From the NCBI GenBank assembly GCA_017631875.1, contig JAGBSL010000020.1, forward strand, positions 1-64,000: a DNA stretch of 64,000 nucleotides. The letters run 5' to 3'. The stretch comes from Bacteroidales bacterium (GTDB taxonomy: Bacteria; Bacteroidota; Bacteroidia; Bacteroidales; UBA932). Positions within the stretch are counted from its first letter, which is position 1. Each line of letters begins with the position of its first letter. This document shows, one piece after another, positions 35,039-45,099 of the stretch. The notes beneath the pieces were generated by a model. It ran no database searches. It was not told the origin of the DNA and saw nothing but the letters and a program-made list of their open reading frames with translations. The position numbers and the translations under genes are program-made.

Positions 35039-37069
35039 ATGAAAAAGATATTGAATAACATATTGATTCTGGGAATCGTTTCGGTGTTCTTCAGTACTTC
35101 ATGTGTTGACAAGATCGCTGTAGGAGATAACTTCCTTGAGAAGGCTCCGGGTGTCGATGTCAATATTGATACTGTATTCACCAGCGCAGAATATACCCGT
35201 AACTTCCTTTGGAGTGCTTACGGTCAGATCTACTGCACCTATACTTCCGGAAACATGATCAACGGAGCTCCGATCGATGCGCTTTCGGACTCATATCACT
35301 GCTTCTGTTCATGGGGTGGCCCTATCCAGAGCTACTATCCAGGTGGACTTACAGAGGATGCGCAGGATACAGCAGACTCTAACTTCCAGGGTAAATTCTC
35401 TTATTCGACAAAGAACCCTTCGTCTTCAGCTGATGGCCGCGTCTCTATCTATGAGACAGTCCGCAAGTGCTGGCAGATCATCGAGAACATCGACAGGGTC
35501 CCTGACATGGATGAGATGGAGAAGAGCCGTCTTAAGGGTGAGGCCTACACTATCATGGCCAGCCGTTATTTTGACGCATTCCGCAACTTCGGTGGTCTCT
35601 GCCTTGCAAAGAAGGCTTATGCAGTAGGTGAGAACTTCGAGGGTGGCCGTGCTACAGCTATGGAGACAGTGGAGTTCATCGACGAGCTCATTCAGAAGGC
35701 TATCGACGAGCCTGGTTTCATATGGAACATTCCTGATGCAGACATCGCTCAGTGGTCAGGTCGTCTGACAAAGGCTTCCGCTATGGCTCTTCGCGCAAAG
35801 CTGTGGATGCATGCAGCATCTCCGCTCTTCAACAGTGATCAGCCTTACATGGAGTACGACCCTCTTAAGGTTACCGAGTTTACAAACATCGAGCACGTAT
35901 GGTTCGGTAAGTATGATCCTCAGCTCTGGAACCGTTGCCTTGAGGCTTGTCAGGCATTCTTCAGAGAGAATGAGGCTAATGGCAACTACTATCAGCTTGT
36001 TCAGCCTGCATCACAGGATGAGGGCGGTTACCGTATGGCATTCCGTAACGCCTACAGATATCGTAACGACGGAACAATCCGTGAGAAGCTCTTTGACGCT
36101 CATCCAACACAGTGGATGTCAAGTTCAGGAGTTGACGGTGTGATCGACAACAACGGCTGGGGCTGGGGTTGGGCAGGTTTCGCTCTTGACGGCTATCGTC
36201 AGGGTGGCGCCGTTCCTACCAACGAGCTCATGGAGTGCTTCGGTATGGCAGATGGCAAGAACTTCCCATACGAAGATATCTATGGTGCTGGAAACAATCC
36301 TGATGGTATCGACATGTTTGCAAACCGTGACCCTCGTCTTTATGAGACAGTTCTCGTTCCAAGAGAGTCGTTCCCATCAGGCGTAGTAGGTGACTATAAT
36401 GGTAAGACATACATCGATACATGGGTAGACGGTGCTATGGACTATGATTCAGGTAACTTCGGTAACCTTGCAGATGATGCTGCAACACGTTATAGAAAGT
36501 TCAAGTGGATGCTTGACTACTCAGGCGGTAAGATGGACGACAAGATGATCGGTGTTTCTTACATCCGTCTTGCTGAGATGTACCTCATCTATGCTGAGGC
36601 TCTTGCTGAGACAGGTGACCTTAAGGGTGCTCTCGATCAGATCCACGTAGTACGTAGCCGTGTAGGTCTGGGTCGTCTTGAGGATATGAACCCTGAGCTC
36701 AACCTTACTTCAGACAAGGACGCTCTCATCAATGAGATTCTCCGCGAGCGTAACTGCGAGATCGGTGCTGAGTGTGCAGACCGTCTTTATGACATGATCC
36801 GCCGCAAGCGTCAGGACCTCTTCACAAGACCTCTTCACGGAATCAATGTATATCGTCTTGATGCAAATGGCCAGCGTATGACAGGTGCTGACTGCCGTTG
36901 GGATCCTTCGACTCCTTGGCCAAAGTTCGAATATGAAAAGGTACGCATCTCTGTAGGTGCACGCCGTTGGTGGGATGAGGGATACTGGACAAACAAGTGG
37001 TATCTTGACCCAGTTTCCCGTATCGAGATCCAGAAGGGATATGGTCTTACTCAGAATCCTGGTTGGTAA
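35039..37069 (+). CDS. SusD/RagB glycan-binding lipoprotein (first pair)
   Basis: Surface lipoprotein that caps the SusC barrel and captures oligosaccharides, 676 residues, somewhat longer than the usual 500-600. The signal ends VFFSTSC with Cys near residue 21. TPR-like helical segments include the typical MASRYFDAFRNFGG and SYIRLAEMYLIYAEALAETGD. It closes with IEIQKGYGLTQNPGW, the family ending. It follows SusC by 11 bases and precedes the second SusC by 18. Confidence 0.93.
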   Translation: MKKILNNILILGIVSVFFSTSCVDKIAVGDNFLEKAPGVDVNIDTVFTSAEYTRNFLWSAYGQIYCTYTSGNMINGAPIDALSDSYHCFCSWGGPIQSYYPGGLTEDAQDTADSNFQGKFSYSTKNPSSSADGRVSIYETVRKCWQIIENIDRVPDMDEMEKSRLKGEAYTIMASRYFDAFRNFGGLCLAKKAYAVGENFEGGRATAMETVEFIDELIQKAIDEPGFIWNIPDADIAQWSGRLTKASAMALRAKLWMHAASPLFNSDQPYMEYDPLKVTEFTNIEHVWFGKYDPQLWNRCLEACQAFFRENEANGNYYQLVQPASQDEGGYRMAFRNAYRYRNDGTIREKLFDAHPTQWMSSSGVDGVIDNNGWGWGWAGFALDGYRQGGAVPTNELMECFGMADGKNFPYEDIYGAGNNPDGIDMFANRDPRLYETVLVPRESFPSGVVGDYNGKTYIDTWVDGAMDYDSGNFGNLADDAATRYRKFKWMLDYSGGKMDDKMIGVSYIRLAEMYLIYAEALAETGDLKGALDQIHVVRSRVGLGRLEDMNPELNLTSDKDALINEILRERNCEIGAECADRLYDMIRRKRQDLFTRPLHGINVYRLDANGQRMTGADCRWDPSTPWPKFEYEKVRISVGARRWWDEGYWTNKWYLDPVSRIEIQKGYGLTQNPGW

Positions 37070-37087
37070 CATTTAGAACTTATCATT

Positions 37088-39871
37088 ATGAAACTACGTA
37101 ATATACTTATATTTAGCCTGTTAGGATTCTGTGCGGCTTCCATGACAGCTAATGCTCAATCACAGCTCGCCGACAAGCAGGCGCAGACTGTCGATCTGGG
37201 CTACGGTGTCGAGAGCTCGGAATTCCTGACTACAGCGGCGACTTATACCATCACCGCTGAAGAGCTTAGCCGTACTTCTGCCATCAGTCTTGCTGATGCT
37301 CTTTACGGTAAACTTCTTGGTCTCACTGCAGTCCAGAATACTGGTTTCAAGGGTGAAGAGGGCAGAGGTGCTTCTTTCAACATCCGCGGAATCCAGACTA
37401 CCGGTGAGCAGGATATCCTTATCCTCGTCGACGGACTCGAGCGTCCTATCGACAGACTTACAGTGGAAGAGGTGGAGAGCGTAACAGTTCTCAAGGATGC
37501 TGCCGCAGTTGCACTTTATGGCCATGAGGCTGTAAACGGTGTCCTCCTCGTGAAGACAAAACGTGGTGTCGCTGGCAGCGGTAACCACATCAAGGTAGGT
37601 GCTTCACATAAGCTCCAGTTCGACCCTTACTTTGCAGACATGGTAAGTGCATACGACTATGCGAATGCGCTTAACATCGCAAGAGCTAACGACGGTCTTG
37701 CAGCTGCATATTCGGAGGCAGAACTCCAGAAGTTCCTTGATGGAAGCGACCCTTACGTTTATCCTAACGTAAACTGGAAGGATGAGGTATTCAAGAACAC
37801 TGCAAACGAGACAAACGCTTACATCTCGATGTTCGGCGGTACAGACAAGGTTCAGTACTACTCTCTGATCGATTATACTGATGCTCGCGGTCTTTACGCT
37901 AACCCTAACCAGGGAGACTGGAACTCACAGCTTAAGTATTCTAAGGCAAATATCCGCACAAACGTTGACTTCCAGGTGACTGAGTCTACACGAGTAAAGA
38001 CAAACATCCTTGCTCTCTTCATGGAGACCAACGGTGTTCCTAACATCAACTCAAGCGATGCATGGTGGCACCTTTATAAGGTTCCTGCACTTGCGTTCCC
38101 AATCATGACTCAGCAGGGTACATGGGGTGGTAGCCAGACTTATGGCGACTTCAACCTCCTTGCAAAGAGCCAGGGTGCAGGCTTCTCTAAGACTCACCAG
38201 CGTCAGATCTGGGCTGACATCACTCTCGAGCAGGACCTCGATATGCTTCTGAAGGGCCTTCAGTTCTACGCAGGTGGATCTTATGACAACTCTTCAAATA
38301 CAATCGAAAACCGCACAAAGGGTTATCAGTACGGATGGAACTATTATGATCCTGTAACTGGCGAAATGATGCAGACAGTCATGGGAACCGTTGAGGATAA
38401 GCTCACATTCAATCATTGGGTTGACTCGCAGTGGCGTGTCGGAACAGTTAAGGCTGGTTTCAAGTATAACACCCAGTTCAAGAACGGTGACCATTTCGCT
38501 GCTAACCTTAATTACAATACAAAGAGCGAGATCCGCGACGGCAGAAGCAACACATGGTATCGCCAGAATGTAGCTCTTGCGGCTCACTACGACCACGCTG
38601 ACAAGTTTATGGCTGACGTTGTGCTTGCAGGAAACGGTTCGAACCGTTCATACCCTGCAAAGTGGGCGTTCTCTCCTACTTTGGCACTCGGTTGGATCTA
38701 TGCTAACAATCCGGACAAGGGCCTTTACGGTAAGCTCCGCGCTTCAGCTGGTATCCAGCACACTGACTATGTTCCTGCAGCAGGTCTGTGGCTTGAGAAC
38801 TGGGCTGGCGGTCATGGTGAGTTCATCTATGGAAACAACTATGCTCTGTCATGGGGTGCCTTCCTTACTCAGTTCCCTACAACAAACTTCCGTCAGGAGG
38901 CTGCGTATAAGGCAAACATCGGTACTGACATCAGAGTTGCAGGCTGCCTCGATATCGTTGCAGACGTATTCTATCAGCAGAGACGTAACATTCTCGTGAG
39001 CGCAAGCTCATTGAATTCATCTGTTGTAGGTCTTCAGTCAGCTTATGACGACAAGGGTGCTGTTCAGAGCTATGGTGCTGAACTCGGACTTCGTTTCGCC
39101 AAGACATTCGACAATGGTCTTAACATCAATGCTGCCGGAATGGCGACATACGCAAGAAACGAGATCATCGAGTGGATCGAGAACCCTGCATATCCTAACC
39201 TCTCTGTTATCGGAACTCCAGCTGACGCTGCACGCGGACTCGTAGCCCTCGGTTTCTTCGAGAGCCAGGAGGACATCGACAACAGTCCTCTCCAGCAGTT
39301 CGGTCAGGTGAAAGTCGGTGACATCAAGTATCAGGATGTCAATGAAGACGGTGTGATCAACCAGAACGACCAGGTTGCTCTTGACTTCGGAACAGCGTTC
39401 CCAAGCCTCAACTACTCATTCAGCCTCGGCCTTGAGTGGAAGGGTATCGGAATCAACGCTACATTCCAGGGTGCAGGCAACCAGATCAAGAATCTCCGCT
39501 ATGTAGACGGCGTCTGGGGAGCTCTCTCAGACAACAGAAACATGTCACAGGAGTACTATGACAACTGCTACGACGTAGCTGGCGCAAATGCACTTTATCC
39601 ACGTCTTTCTACTGAGAACGTTGCCAACAACGCTCAGGAGTCGACACTCTGGTACCGCAATGTATCTTGGTTCAAGATGCGCGACTGCGAGCTTTACTAC
39701 AGGTTCCCTGCTAAGCTCGTCCAGCATGCCAAGATGACAGACGCCAAGGTATTCGTCAAGGGACAGAACCTTCTGTCATTCGACAATATCTCAGCAATGG
39801 ATGCCGAGAACCTCAACACAGGCTATCCTGTGATGAAGGCGGTTACATTCGGACTTTCTGTAGTATTCTAA
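37088..39871 (+). CDS. SusC-like TonB-dependent transporter (second pair), without the N-terminal regulatory domain
   Basis: Outer-membrane importer, 927 residues, about 125 fewer than its neighbour. After the signal (FCAASMTANAQ) it goes almost directly to the plug (TITAEELSRTSAISLADALYG, ILILVDGLERP, NGVLLVKTKRG), so the usual carboxypeptidase-D-like domain is absent. Only a short 25-residue linker is left. The barrel is complete and ends in FGLSVVF with a terminal Phe. Its SusD partner follows 14 bases later. Presence of two pairs in one operon suggests two oligosaccharide classes, for example mannan- and glucomannan-derived; this is inference. Confidence 0.92.
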   Translation: MKLRNILIFSLLGFCAASMTANAQSQLADKQAQTVDLGYGVESSEFLTTAATYTITAEELSRTSAISLADALYGKLLGLTAVQNTGFKGEEGRGASFNIRGIQTTGEQDILILVDGLERPIDRLTVEEVESVTVLKDAAAVALYGHEAVNGVLLVKTKRGVAGSGNHIKVGASHKLQFDPYFADMVSAYDYANALNIARANDGLAAAYSEAELQKFLDGSDPYVYPNVNWKDEVFKNTANETNAYISMFGGTDKVQYYSLIDYTDARGLYANPNQGDWNSQLKYSKANIRTNVDFQVTESTRVKTNILALFMETNGVPNINSSDAWWHLYKVPALAFPIMTQQGTWGGSQTYGDFNLLAKSQGAGFSKTHQRQIWADITLEQDLDMLLKGLQFYAGGSYDNSSNTIENRTKGYQYGWNYYDPVTGEMMQTVMGTVEDKLTFNHWVDSQWRVGTVKAGFKYNTQFKNGDHFAANLNYNTKSEIRDGRSNTWYRQNVALAAHYDHADKFMADVVLAGNGSNRSYPAKWAFSPTLALGWIYANNPDKGLYGKLRASAGIQHTDYVPAAGLWLENWAGGHGEFIYGNNYALSWGAFLTQFPTTNFRQEAAYKANIGTDIRVAGCLDIVADVFYQQRRNILVSASSLNSSVVGLQSAYDDKGAVQSYGAELGLRFAKTFDNGLNINAAGMATYARNEIIEWIENPAYPNLSVIGTPADAARGLVALGFFESQEDIDNSPLQQFGQVKVGDIKYQDVNEDGVINQNDQVALDFGTAFPSLNYSFSLGLEWKGIGINATFQGAGNQIKNLRYVDGVWGALSDNRNMSQEYYDNCYDVAGANALYPRLSTENVANNAQESTLWYRNVSWFKMRDCELYYRFPAKLVQHAKMTDAKVFVKGQNLLSFDNISAMDAENLNTGYPVMKAVTFGLSVVF

Positions 39872-39885
39872 TAAAGGATTGACTT

Positions 39886-41562
39886 ATGAAACTAGATAAA
39901 ATTTGTTTATTTATTCTCGCCTGTACCATGACGGCTGCGTGTGCGGACCTCAACTATACAGAGGAAAACACACGTGACGAGGAGTGGACTTACGAATACT
40001 TCGGAGAGGGTATCAAGAATATGGTCTTCGATGTATACGCACAGGTGTATAATCAGGAGTTTGAGACCAACAGCACATCATTCCTTGCCGGTGCCACCGA
40101 CGAGGCTATGTATGCGTTGGAGACAGGTGCGGTAAACAGCTACACAAACGGTGGATGGAGTGTTGCAAATCCTATCCCTTTGACTTGGGATAAGGCTTAC
40201 ACAGCAATCTCTGAGATCCACATGTACCTTGAGAAGATCGATAAGGCTGACATCTCGGAGTGGGAGCATAATGCAAATTATGACACATGGATCCAGCAGA
40301 TGGAGCTCTTCCCTTATGAGCTTCGTTTCCTCAGGGCTTACTTCTATTTCGAGCTGTTCAAGACTTATGGTGATGTTCCGCTCGTGACAACAACCCTTAC
40401 AAACGCTCAGGCAAACAACGTGACACGTACTCCTGCAGCTGAGGTTGTACAGTTCATCGTTGACGAGCTTGACGAGATCGCTCCGCATCTTCCTCTTTCT
40501 TATGCGACAGAAGTAGGTGCTGAGTTCGGTCGTGCAAACCGAATCGCAGCTTATGCGCTGAAAGCACGTACTCTTCTTTATGCTGCTTCCCCTCTCCATA
40601 ACCCTACAAATGATAAGGCAAAGTGGGATGAGGCTGCTAAGGCTTGTGGTTTCATCATCGACAATGCTGATGCATGGGGTCTGAAACTCAGCTCTTATGG
40701 CAAGCTTTGGGGAAATGATTCATTCTTCAACCAGGAGCTTATCTGGGGTATCGGACGCGGCGCAAGCAATGCATTCGAGATGGCTCACTATCCTGTCGGA
40801 GTCGAGAATGGTTCTTCAGGAAACTGTCCTACCCAGAGCCTTGTTGACCAGTATGAGTATCAGGCTGACGGCAAGACTTTCGGAGAGAAGAATCCTGGCA
40901 GCATCGACCTCAATGCAGGTAATCCATATGAGGGACTTGACCCACGCTTTGCTCTTACAGTTGTGAAGAATGGTGACGAGTGGCCATCAAACGGTGCTCA
41001 GAAGAAGGTGATCGAGACTTTCATGGGTGGCTTCAATGCTGCTCCTAAGTACGGTGCGACACCTACAGGATATTATCTGAAGAAGTATGTTGACGGTTCA
41101 TGCGTTACAACTGCTGACAATCAGGTGACAGCACGTCACACTTGGATTGTATTCCGTCTCGGTGAGTTCTACCTTGACTATGCTGAGGCTGTTTACAATG
41201 CTACCGGCAGCGCAAACGACAAGACTTACGGTCTTTCAGCAAACGAGGCTATCAACGTACTCCGCAACCGTGCTGACATCGCTATGCCTGAGTTCACTGA
41301 GGATGGCGCAGCTTGGGTAGAGCGTTATGAGCGCGAGCGTCTCGTAGAGCTTGCATTCGAGAACCATCGTTTCTGGGATGTACGCCGCTGGAAGAAGGGT
41401 GAGCAGTACTTCAAGAATGTAGTTGTTGCAAACATCAGCGATAACAAGCAGCTCACAAGATCTACAGTTACACGTCAGTGGGATGATAAATATTACCTGT
41501 ACCCAATCCCTCAGACTGAAATTAAGAAGAACCCTGCCCTTGGACAGAATCCAGGTTGGTAG
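39886..41562 (+). CDS. SusD/RagB glycan-binding lipoprotein (second pair)
   Basis: Surface lipoprotein, 558 residues, partner of the preceding barrel. The signal peptide ends LACTMTAAC; the mature N-terminus is acidic (ADLNYTEENTRDEE), fitting a Bacteroidota surface-export signal. Typical segments are ELRFLRAYFYFELFKTYGDVP and LGEFYLDYAEAVYNATG, with the ending ERERLVELAFENHRFWDVRRW and IKKNPALGQNPGW. It is only distantly similar to the first SusD by eye. The surface glycan-binding gene starts 21 bases later. Confidence 0.93.
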   Translation: MKLDKICLFILACTMTAACADLNYTEENTRDEEWTYEYFGEGIKNMVFDVYAQVYNQEFETNSTSFLAGATDEAMYALETGAVNSYTNGGWSVANPIPLTWDKAYTAISEIHMYLEKIDKADISEWEHNANYDTWIQQMELFPYELRFLRAYFYFELFKTYGDVPLVTTTLTNAQANNVTRTPAAEVVQFIVDELDEIAPHLPLSYATEVGAEFGRANRIAAYALKARTLLYAASPLHNPTNDKAKWDEAAKACGFIIDNADAWGLKLSSYGKLWGNDSFFNQELIWGIGRGASNAFEMAHYPVGVENGSSGNCPTQSLVDQYEYQADGKTFGEKNPGSIDLNAGNPYEGLDPRFALTVVKNGDEWPSNGAQKKVIETFMGGFNAAPKYGATPTGYYLKKYVDGSCVTTADNQVTARHTWIVFRLGEFYLDYAEAVYNATGSANDKTYGLSANEAINVLRNRADIAMPEFTEDGAAWVERYERERLVELAFENHRFWDVRRWKKGEQYFKNVVVANISDNKQLTRSTVTRQWDDKYYLYPIPQTEIKKNPALGQNPGW

Positions 41563-41583
41563 TAATTTATAAGGAGTTCGATT

Positions 41584-43524
41584 ATGAAGAATATATTTAA
41601 ATTTTTCGGAACAATTCTGACAGTTGTCCTCGCTGCCTTCTCATTGACAGGCTGTATAGCAGAGGAGGACTTGGGAACTGCCGATCTTGGTCTGCATGTC
41701 AAGGTGTTCTTCCCTACCAAGGTGGTTGCAGGACAGCCAATGACCATCAACGGTAGTGGCTTCGCTGAGGCTACAGAGATCGTTTTCCCAGGTGAAGTCG
41801 TTGTTACAGATTTCCAGGTTGTCAGCAATGACATGATCAGGGTCAATGCACCTAAGGGCATCGCTGCCGAGGGTGGAAAGATCATCGTACGTACAGCAGA
41901 AGAGCAGGTTGAGTCACCTCTTCCTCTCACTCTTGGTGAAACAAAGATTTCAGGTTATTCTGCAAACGAGGGTGATCAGGTAGATGGCGGAAGCCAGATC
42001 ACAATTTTCGGTACTGACCTTGAGTTCATCACAGGAGTCGAGCTGCTTGACGCAGACGGAAACCCTGCACTTATCACAGATAAACTCTTCAACAAGAAGG
42101 CAACTGCCTCAATCATCTTCACTGTTCCTAAGAAGGTCTATGAAGGTACATTTGCAGGTAAGGTCTATACTGTAGACGGCAAGACATTCGAAATGCCTGA
42201 GCTTACTTACAAGCCAGCTTCTGACGGCGGATATTTCGAGACTGTCGAGCACGTAATCTGGGAGAACCCTGATCCAGAAGGAAACGGTGCTGTAAGCTGG
42301 AGCGGTCAGTACAGATTCTACGGTGAGGGCAATGCTGATACAAACAATGAGTGTATCGCAATGATCGCAGCTGATCACTGGAATATCATCAAGACCGGCA
42401 CATTCTACCTCAAGTTTGCTCCTGCAGCTGATGCATATCAGATCCGTGCAAATACTGGTTGGTGGTCATTCGACGGTGACGGTGTTCACGATATCCATGT
42501 TGGCGACGAGCGCATCATCGACAATGGCGACGGAACATTCTCTCTCGCTTACACATTGTCAGAGGAGCCTCTCGCAAGCGGTATCCTTGGTCTTATCGAC
42601 GAGCAGCATCTCCTCTTCACAGGTAACGGCTATACTCCTCTCAAGCTTTACTACACTGAGGAAGTTTGGGTACCAGGTGGCGCAGTAGAGATCGTCAGAA
42701 CTTCTATCTGGAAGAACGACGGTTCAGTAGGTGCGGCAGCTTGGTCAGGCAGCCCTTACCGCTTCGCTATGGAAGGCAAGGACGGTCTTGGCGAGTGCGT
42801 TGCTGAGATTCCTGCAGATACTTGGGAGAAGATGAAGACTACTCCATTCAAGGTTGACATCCAGCCTGCAGCTGACTGGTTCCAGGTTCGTATCCTTGAC
42901 GGATGGTGGTCAGTAGGAAATGTTGACACTAACGACATCACTCCTAACTACGAGGGTATCGTAGACAATGGCGACGGTACATTCACATTCGTTGTGGATC
43001 TTCCATCTAAGCCAGACCTTATCCCTGTTCTCGACGACCAGCATCTCCTCTTCGCAGGTGACGGCTTCACAATCCTCGAGATGTACTGGGAGGAAGAGGT
43101 ACTCGTGCCAGGTGGCGGTGGTGCTCCGACTGAGGTTGTCCTCTGGGAAGGCGAGGCTATCGCTACCGGTTGGGCAAACCAGCCTAACATCCTTACAGAT
43201 GGTGGAATCGAGCTTCAGGAAGTAGGAGCTCAGCCAGGACAGACAATCTACCTCTATATGGAGCCGATTGATCCTGCACTGCACTGGTATCTTGAACTCG
43301 TTGAAGGCCACTGGAGTGGTACTACATATCTTGTAGTATGTGCAGTAGGTGCAGACACTCAGGGCAAGTTCATTGAGTATGACCTCGAGGCTAACGGTGG
43401 AAGAGCTGCTCTCGAAATCACTCAGGAAATGCTTGATACAGTATGCGCAGCACCGCAGGGTTGGGGTGGTACATTCATCGCAAACGGTGATAACCTCAAG
43501 ATCACAAAGGTGACAATCCTGTAA
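41584..43524 (+). CDS. Surface glycan-binding lipoprotein with IPT domains and duplicated C-terminal modules
   Basis: Lipoprotein of 646 residues in the SusE/SGBP position. The signal ends LTGC, followed by IAEED, a good surface-export motif. Residues about 30-215 form two IPT/TIG-like beta domains (VVAGQPMTINGSGF, QVDGGSQITIFGTDL). Residues about 225-366 and 375-511 are two homologous modules sharing AWSG..YRF, AADxxQxR, WWS, DNGDGTF, DxQHLLFxGxG and a closing VPGG. Residues 518-646 form a third, more divergent unit. Each repeat has paired tryptophans that may stack on sugars. I do not recognise a named family for these modules; a role as mannan/glucomannan binder is inferred from position. 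Confidence 0.82.
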   Translation: MKNIFKFFGTILTVVLAAFSLTGCIAEEDLGTADLGLHVKVFFPTKVVAGQPMTINGSGFAEATEIVFPGEVVVTDFQVVSNDMIRVNAPKGIAAEGGKIIVRTAEEQVESPLPLTLGETKISGYSANEGDQVDGGSQITIFGTDLEFITGVELLDADGNPALITDKLFNKKATASIIFTVPKKVYEGTFAGKVYTVDGKTFEMPELTYKPASDGGYFETVEHVIWENPDPEGNGAVSWSGQYRFYGEGNADTNNECIAMIAADHWNIIKTGTFYLKFAPAADAYQIRANTGWWSFDGDGVHDIHVGDERIIDNGDGTFSLAYTLSEEPLASGILGLIDEQHLLFTGNGYTPLKLYYTEEVWVPGGAVEIVRTSIWKNDGSVGAAAWSGSPYRFAMEGKDGLGECVAEIPADTWEKMKTTPFKVDIQPAADWFQVRILDGWWSVGNVDTNDITPNYEGIVDNGDGTFTFVVDLPSKPDLIPVLDDQHLLFAGDGFTILEMYWEEEVLVPGGGGAPTEVVLWEGEAIATGWANQPNILTDGGIELQEVGAQPGQTIYLYMEPIDPALHWYLELVEGHWSGTTYLVVCAVGADTQGKFIEYDLEANGGRAALEITQEMLDTVCAAPQGWGGTFIANGDNLKITKVTIL

Positions 43525-43549
43525 TCCTACAGGCACTTTAATATCAAGG

Positions 43550-43573
43550 GAGGCTGGCTTGGCGGCCAGCCTC
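43550..43573 (+). terminator. Intra-operon hairpin after the surface glycan-binding gene
   Basis: A 9-bp stem GAGGCTGGC / GCCAGCCTC with a 6-base loop, followed by a short T/C tract. It probably reduces transcription into the enzyme genes downstream, or stabilizes the upstream message. Confidence 0.6.
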
Positions 43574-43601
43574 TCTTCCAATAAATAACCACATAGATTA
43601 T

Positions 43602-45098
43602 ATGAAGACACTATTACTGATACTGTCCGCGCTGTTCATGGCAGCCGGATGCGGCCCGGATGCTCCGCAGGATGAGGCTACGGCCTTGTCTGTGGATAAG
43701 ACTCAGATTGAATTCACGGCTGCAGGGGGCACGCAGACATTTACCGTCACTTCCGCAGGCGGATTCTATTTCCCTTCATTGGAGTCAGACTGGCTTACAG
43801 TCGAGAAAGGCGGCAAGGATGCTGACAACAAGACTGTCGTGACAGTTACTGCGGCAGAGAATACTCTCCCTATGAGGCGTCAGATCAAGATCAATATTTC
43901 AGACGGAAAGAATAAGGCTTCTGTTGATGTCGTGCAGGCGGCTGTGGACGAAGGCATAACTGACGGACCTCTGGCCCAGATGCTTCCTGGCATGCTGGGT
44001 ATGGGATGGAACCTCGGAAACCATTTCGATGCTTACAGCAATGGTGTATCCGGAGAGACAGTGTGGGGCAACCCTAAGGCTACCAAGTTTGTCTTTGAGA
44101 AGGTTAAGGCTGCCGGATTCAAGACCGTGCGTATCCCTGTGACCTGGATGGGACACATCGGCGCTGCTCCTGAATATAAGATCGAGGATGCTTGGCTTGA
44201 CAGGGTGGCGGAAGTTGTCGGATATGCAAAGAATGCCGGTCTGTATGTGATTATCAATATGCATCACGATGGAGCTGACAGCGCATGGTGGCTTGACATC
44301 AAGAATGCGGCGAAGGATCCTGCGAAACAGCAGCAGATCCTCGAGCAGATCAGCGCCATGTGGGGACAGATTGCCGAGAAGTTCAGGAATGAAGGCGAAT
44401 ACCTCATTTTCGAGTCGTTCAATGAAATCCATGACGGCAAATGGGGATGGGGAGAGAACAGGAACGACGGAGGCAAGCAGTACCAGTGCTTCAATGAGTG
44501 GAATCAGGCATTTGTGGATGCTGTCCGTGCTGTCGGAGGCGAAAACGCCAACCGTATCCTCGGTATTCCGGCATACTGCACAAATGTAGATATCGCAATC
44601 GAGACATTTGTCTTCCCTAAGGATTCTGCGCAGGACCGCCTGATGATGGCAGTGCATTGCTATGATCCATACGATTATACTCTTCCTGCGACCAAGTCTG
44701 AGTGGGGCCATACAGCTGACCCTTCAAAGAAGGTAGCCGGTGACAATGAGGCTGAGCTTGAGAAGGTGTTCAAGAAGCTCAACACCAACTTCATAGCAAA
44801 GGGCATCCCTGTCTACATGGGTGAGTATGGTTGCGTCAACCGCGCCACTGCACGCGAGCAGGCATTCCAGCAGTATTATTTCAGGTACTATGCAAAGCTT
44901 GCGAGGATGTATGGCGTTCCTTGCATCGTTTGGGATAACGGAGCCAAAGGAGCCGGCAATGAGAAGCATGCTTTCTTTGATCACAGTTCAGGCGCATATT
45001 GCTCACCTGAGGCACAAAAGGCTATGGAGTCGATCATCGATTCGTATAATGACTCCCGCACTCTTGAAGAAGTCTATAATTTAGCGCCAAAGTTCTAG
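43602..45098 (+). CDS. GH5 endo-beta-glucanase (GH5_4-like) with BACON domain
   Basis: Secreted lipoprotein of 498 residues. The signal ends LFMAAGC (Cys near 17). Residues about 30-115 form a BACON beta-sandwich (FTAAGGTQTFTVTS...ADNKTVVTVT), then a GH5 barrel begins at GMGWNLGNHFDAY. The acid/base Glu275 is in FESFNEIHDG and the nucleophile Glu408 in VYMGEYGC. MGWNLGN and the overall pattern fit subfamily 4, which holds cellulases, lichenases, xyloglucanases and glucomannan-active enzymes; in this locus glucomannan is the likely target. One base separates it from the GH26 gene. Confidence 0.88.
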   Translation: MKTLLLILSALFMAAGCGPDAPQDEATALSVDKTQIEFTAAGGTQTFTVTSAGGFYFPSLESDWLTVEKGGKDADNKTVVTVTAAENTLPMRRQIKINISDGKNKASVDVVQAAVDEGITDGPLAQMLPGMLGMGWNLGNHFDAYSNGVSGETVWGNPKATKFVFEKVKAAGFKTVRIPVTWMGHIGAAPEYKIEDAWLDRVAEVVGYAKNAGLYVIINMHHDGADSAWWLDIKNAAKDPAKQQQILEQISAMWGQIAEKFRNEGEYLIFESFNEIHDGKWGWGENRNDGGKQYQCFNEWNQAFVDAVRAVGGENANRILGIPAYCTNVDIAIETFVFPKDSAQDRLMMAVHCYDPYDYTLPATKSEWGHTADPSKKVAGDNEAELEKVFKKLNTNFIAKGIPVYMGEYGCVNRATAREQAFQQYYFRYYAKLARMYGVPCIVWDNGAKGAGNEKHAFFDHSSGAYCSPEAQKAMESIIDSYNDSRTLEEVYNLAPKF

Positions 45099-45099
45099 C

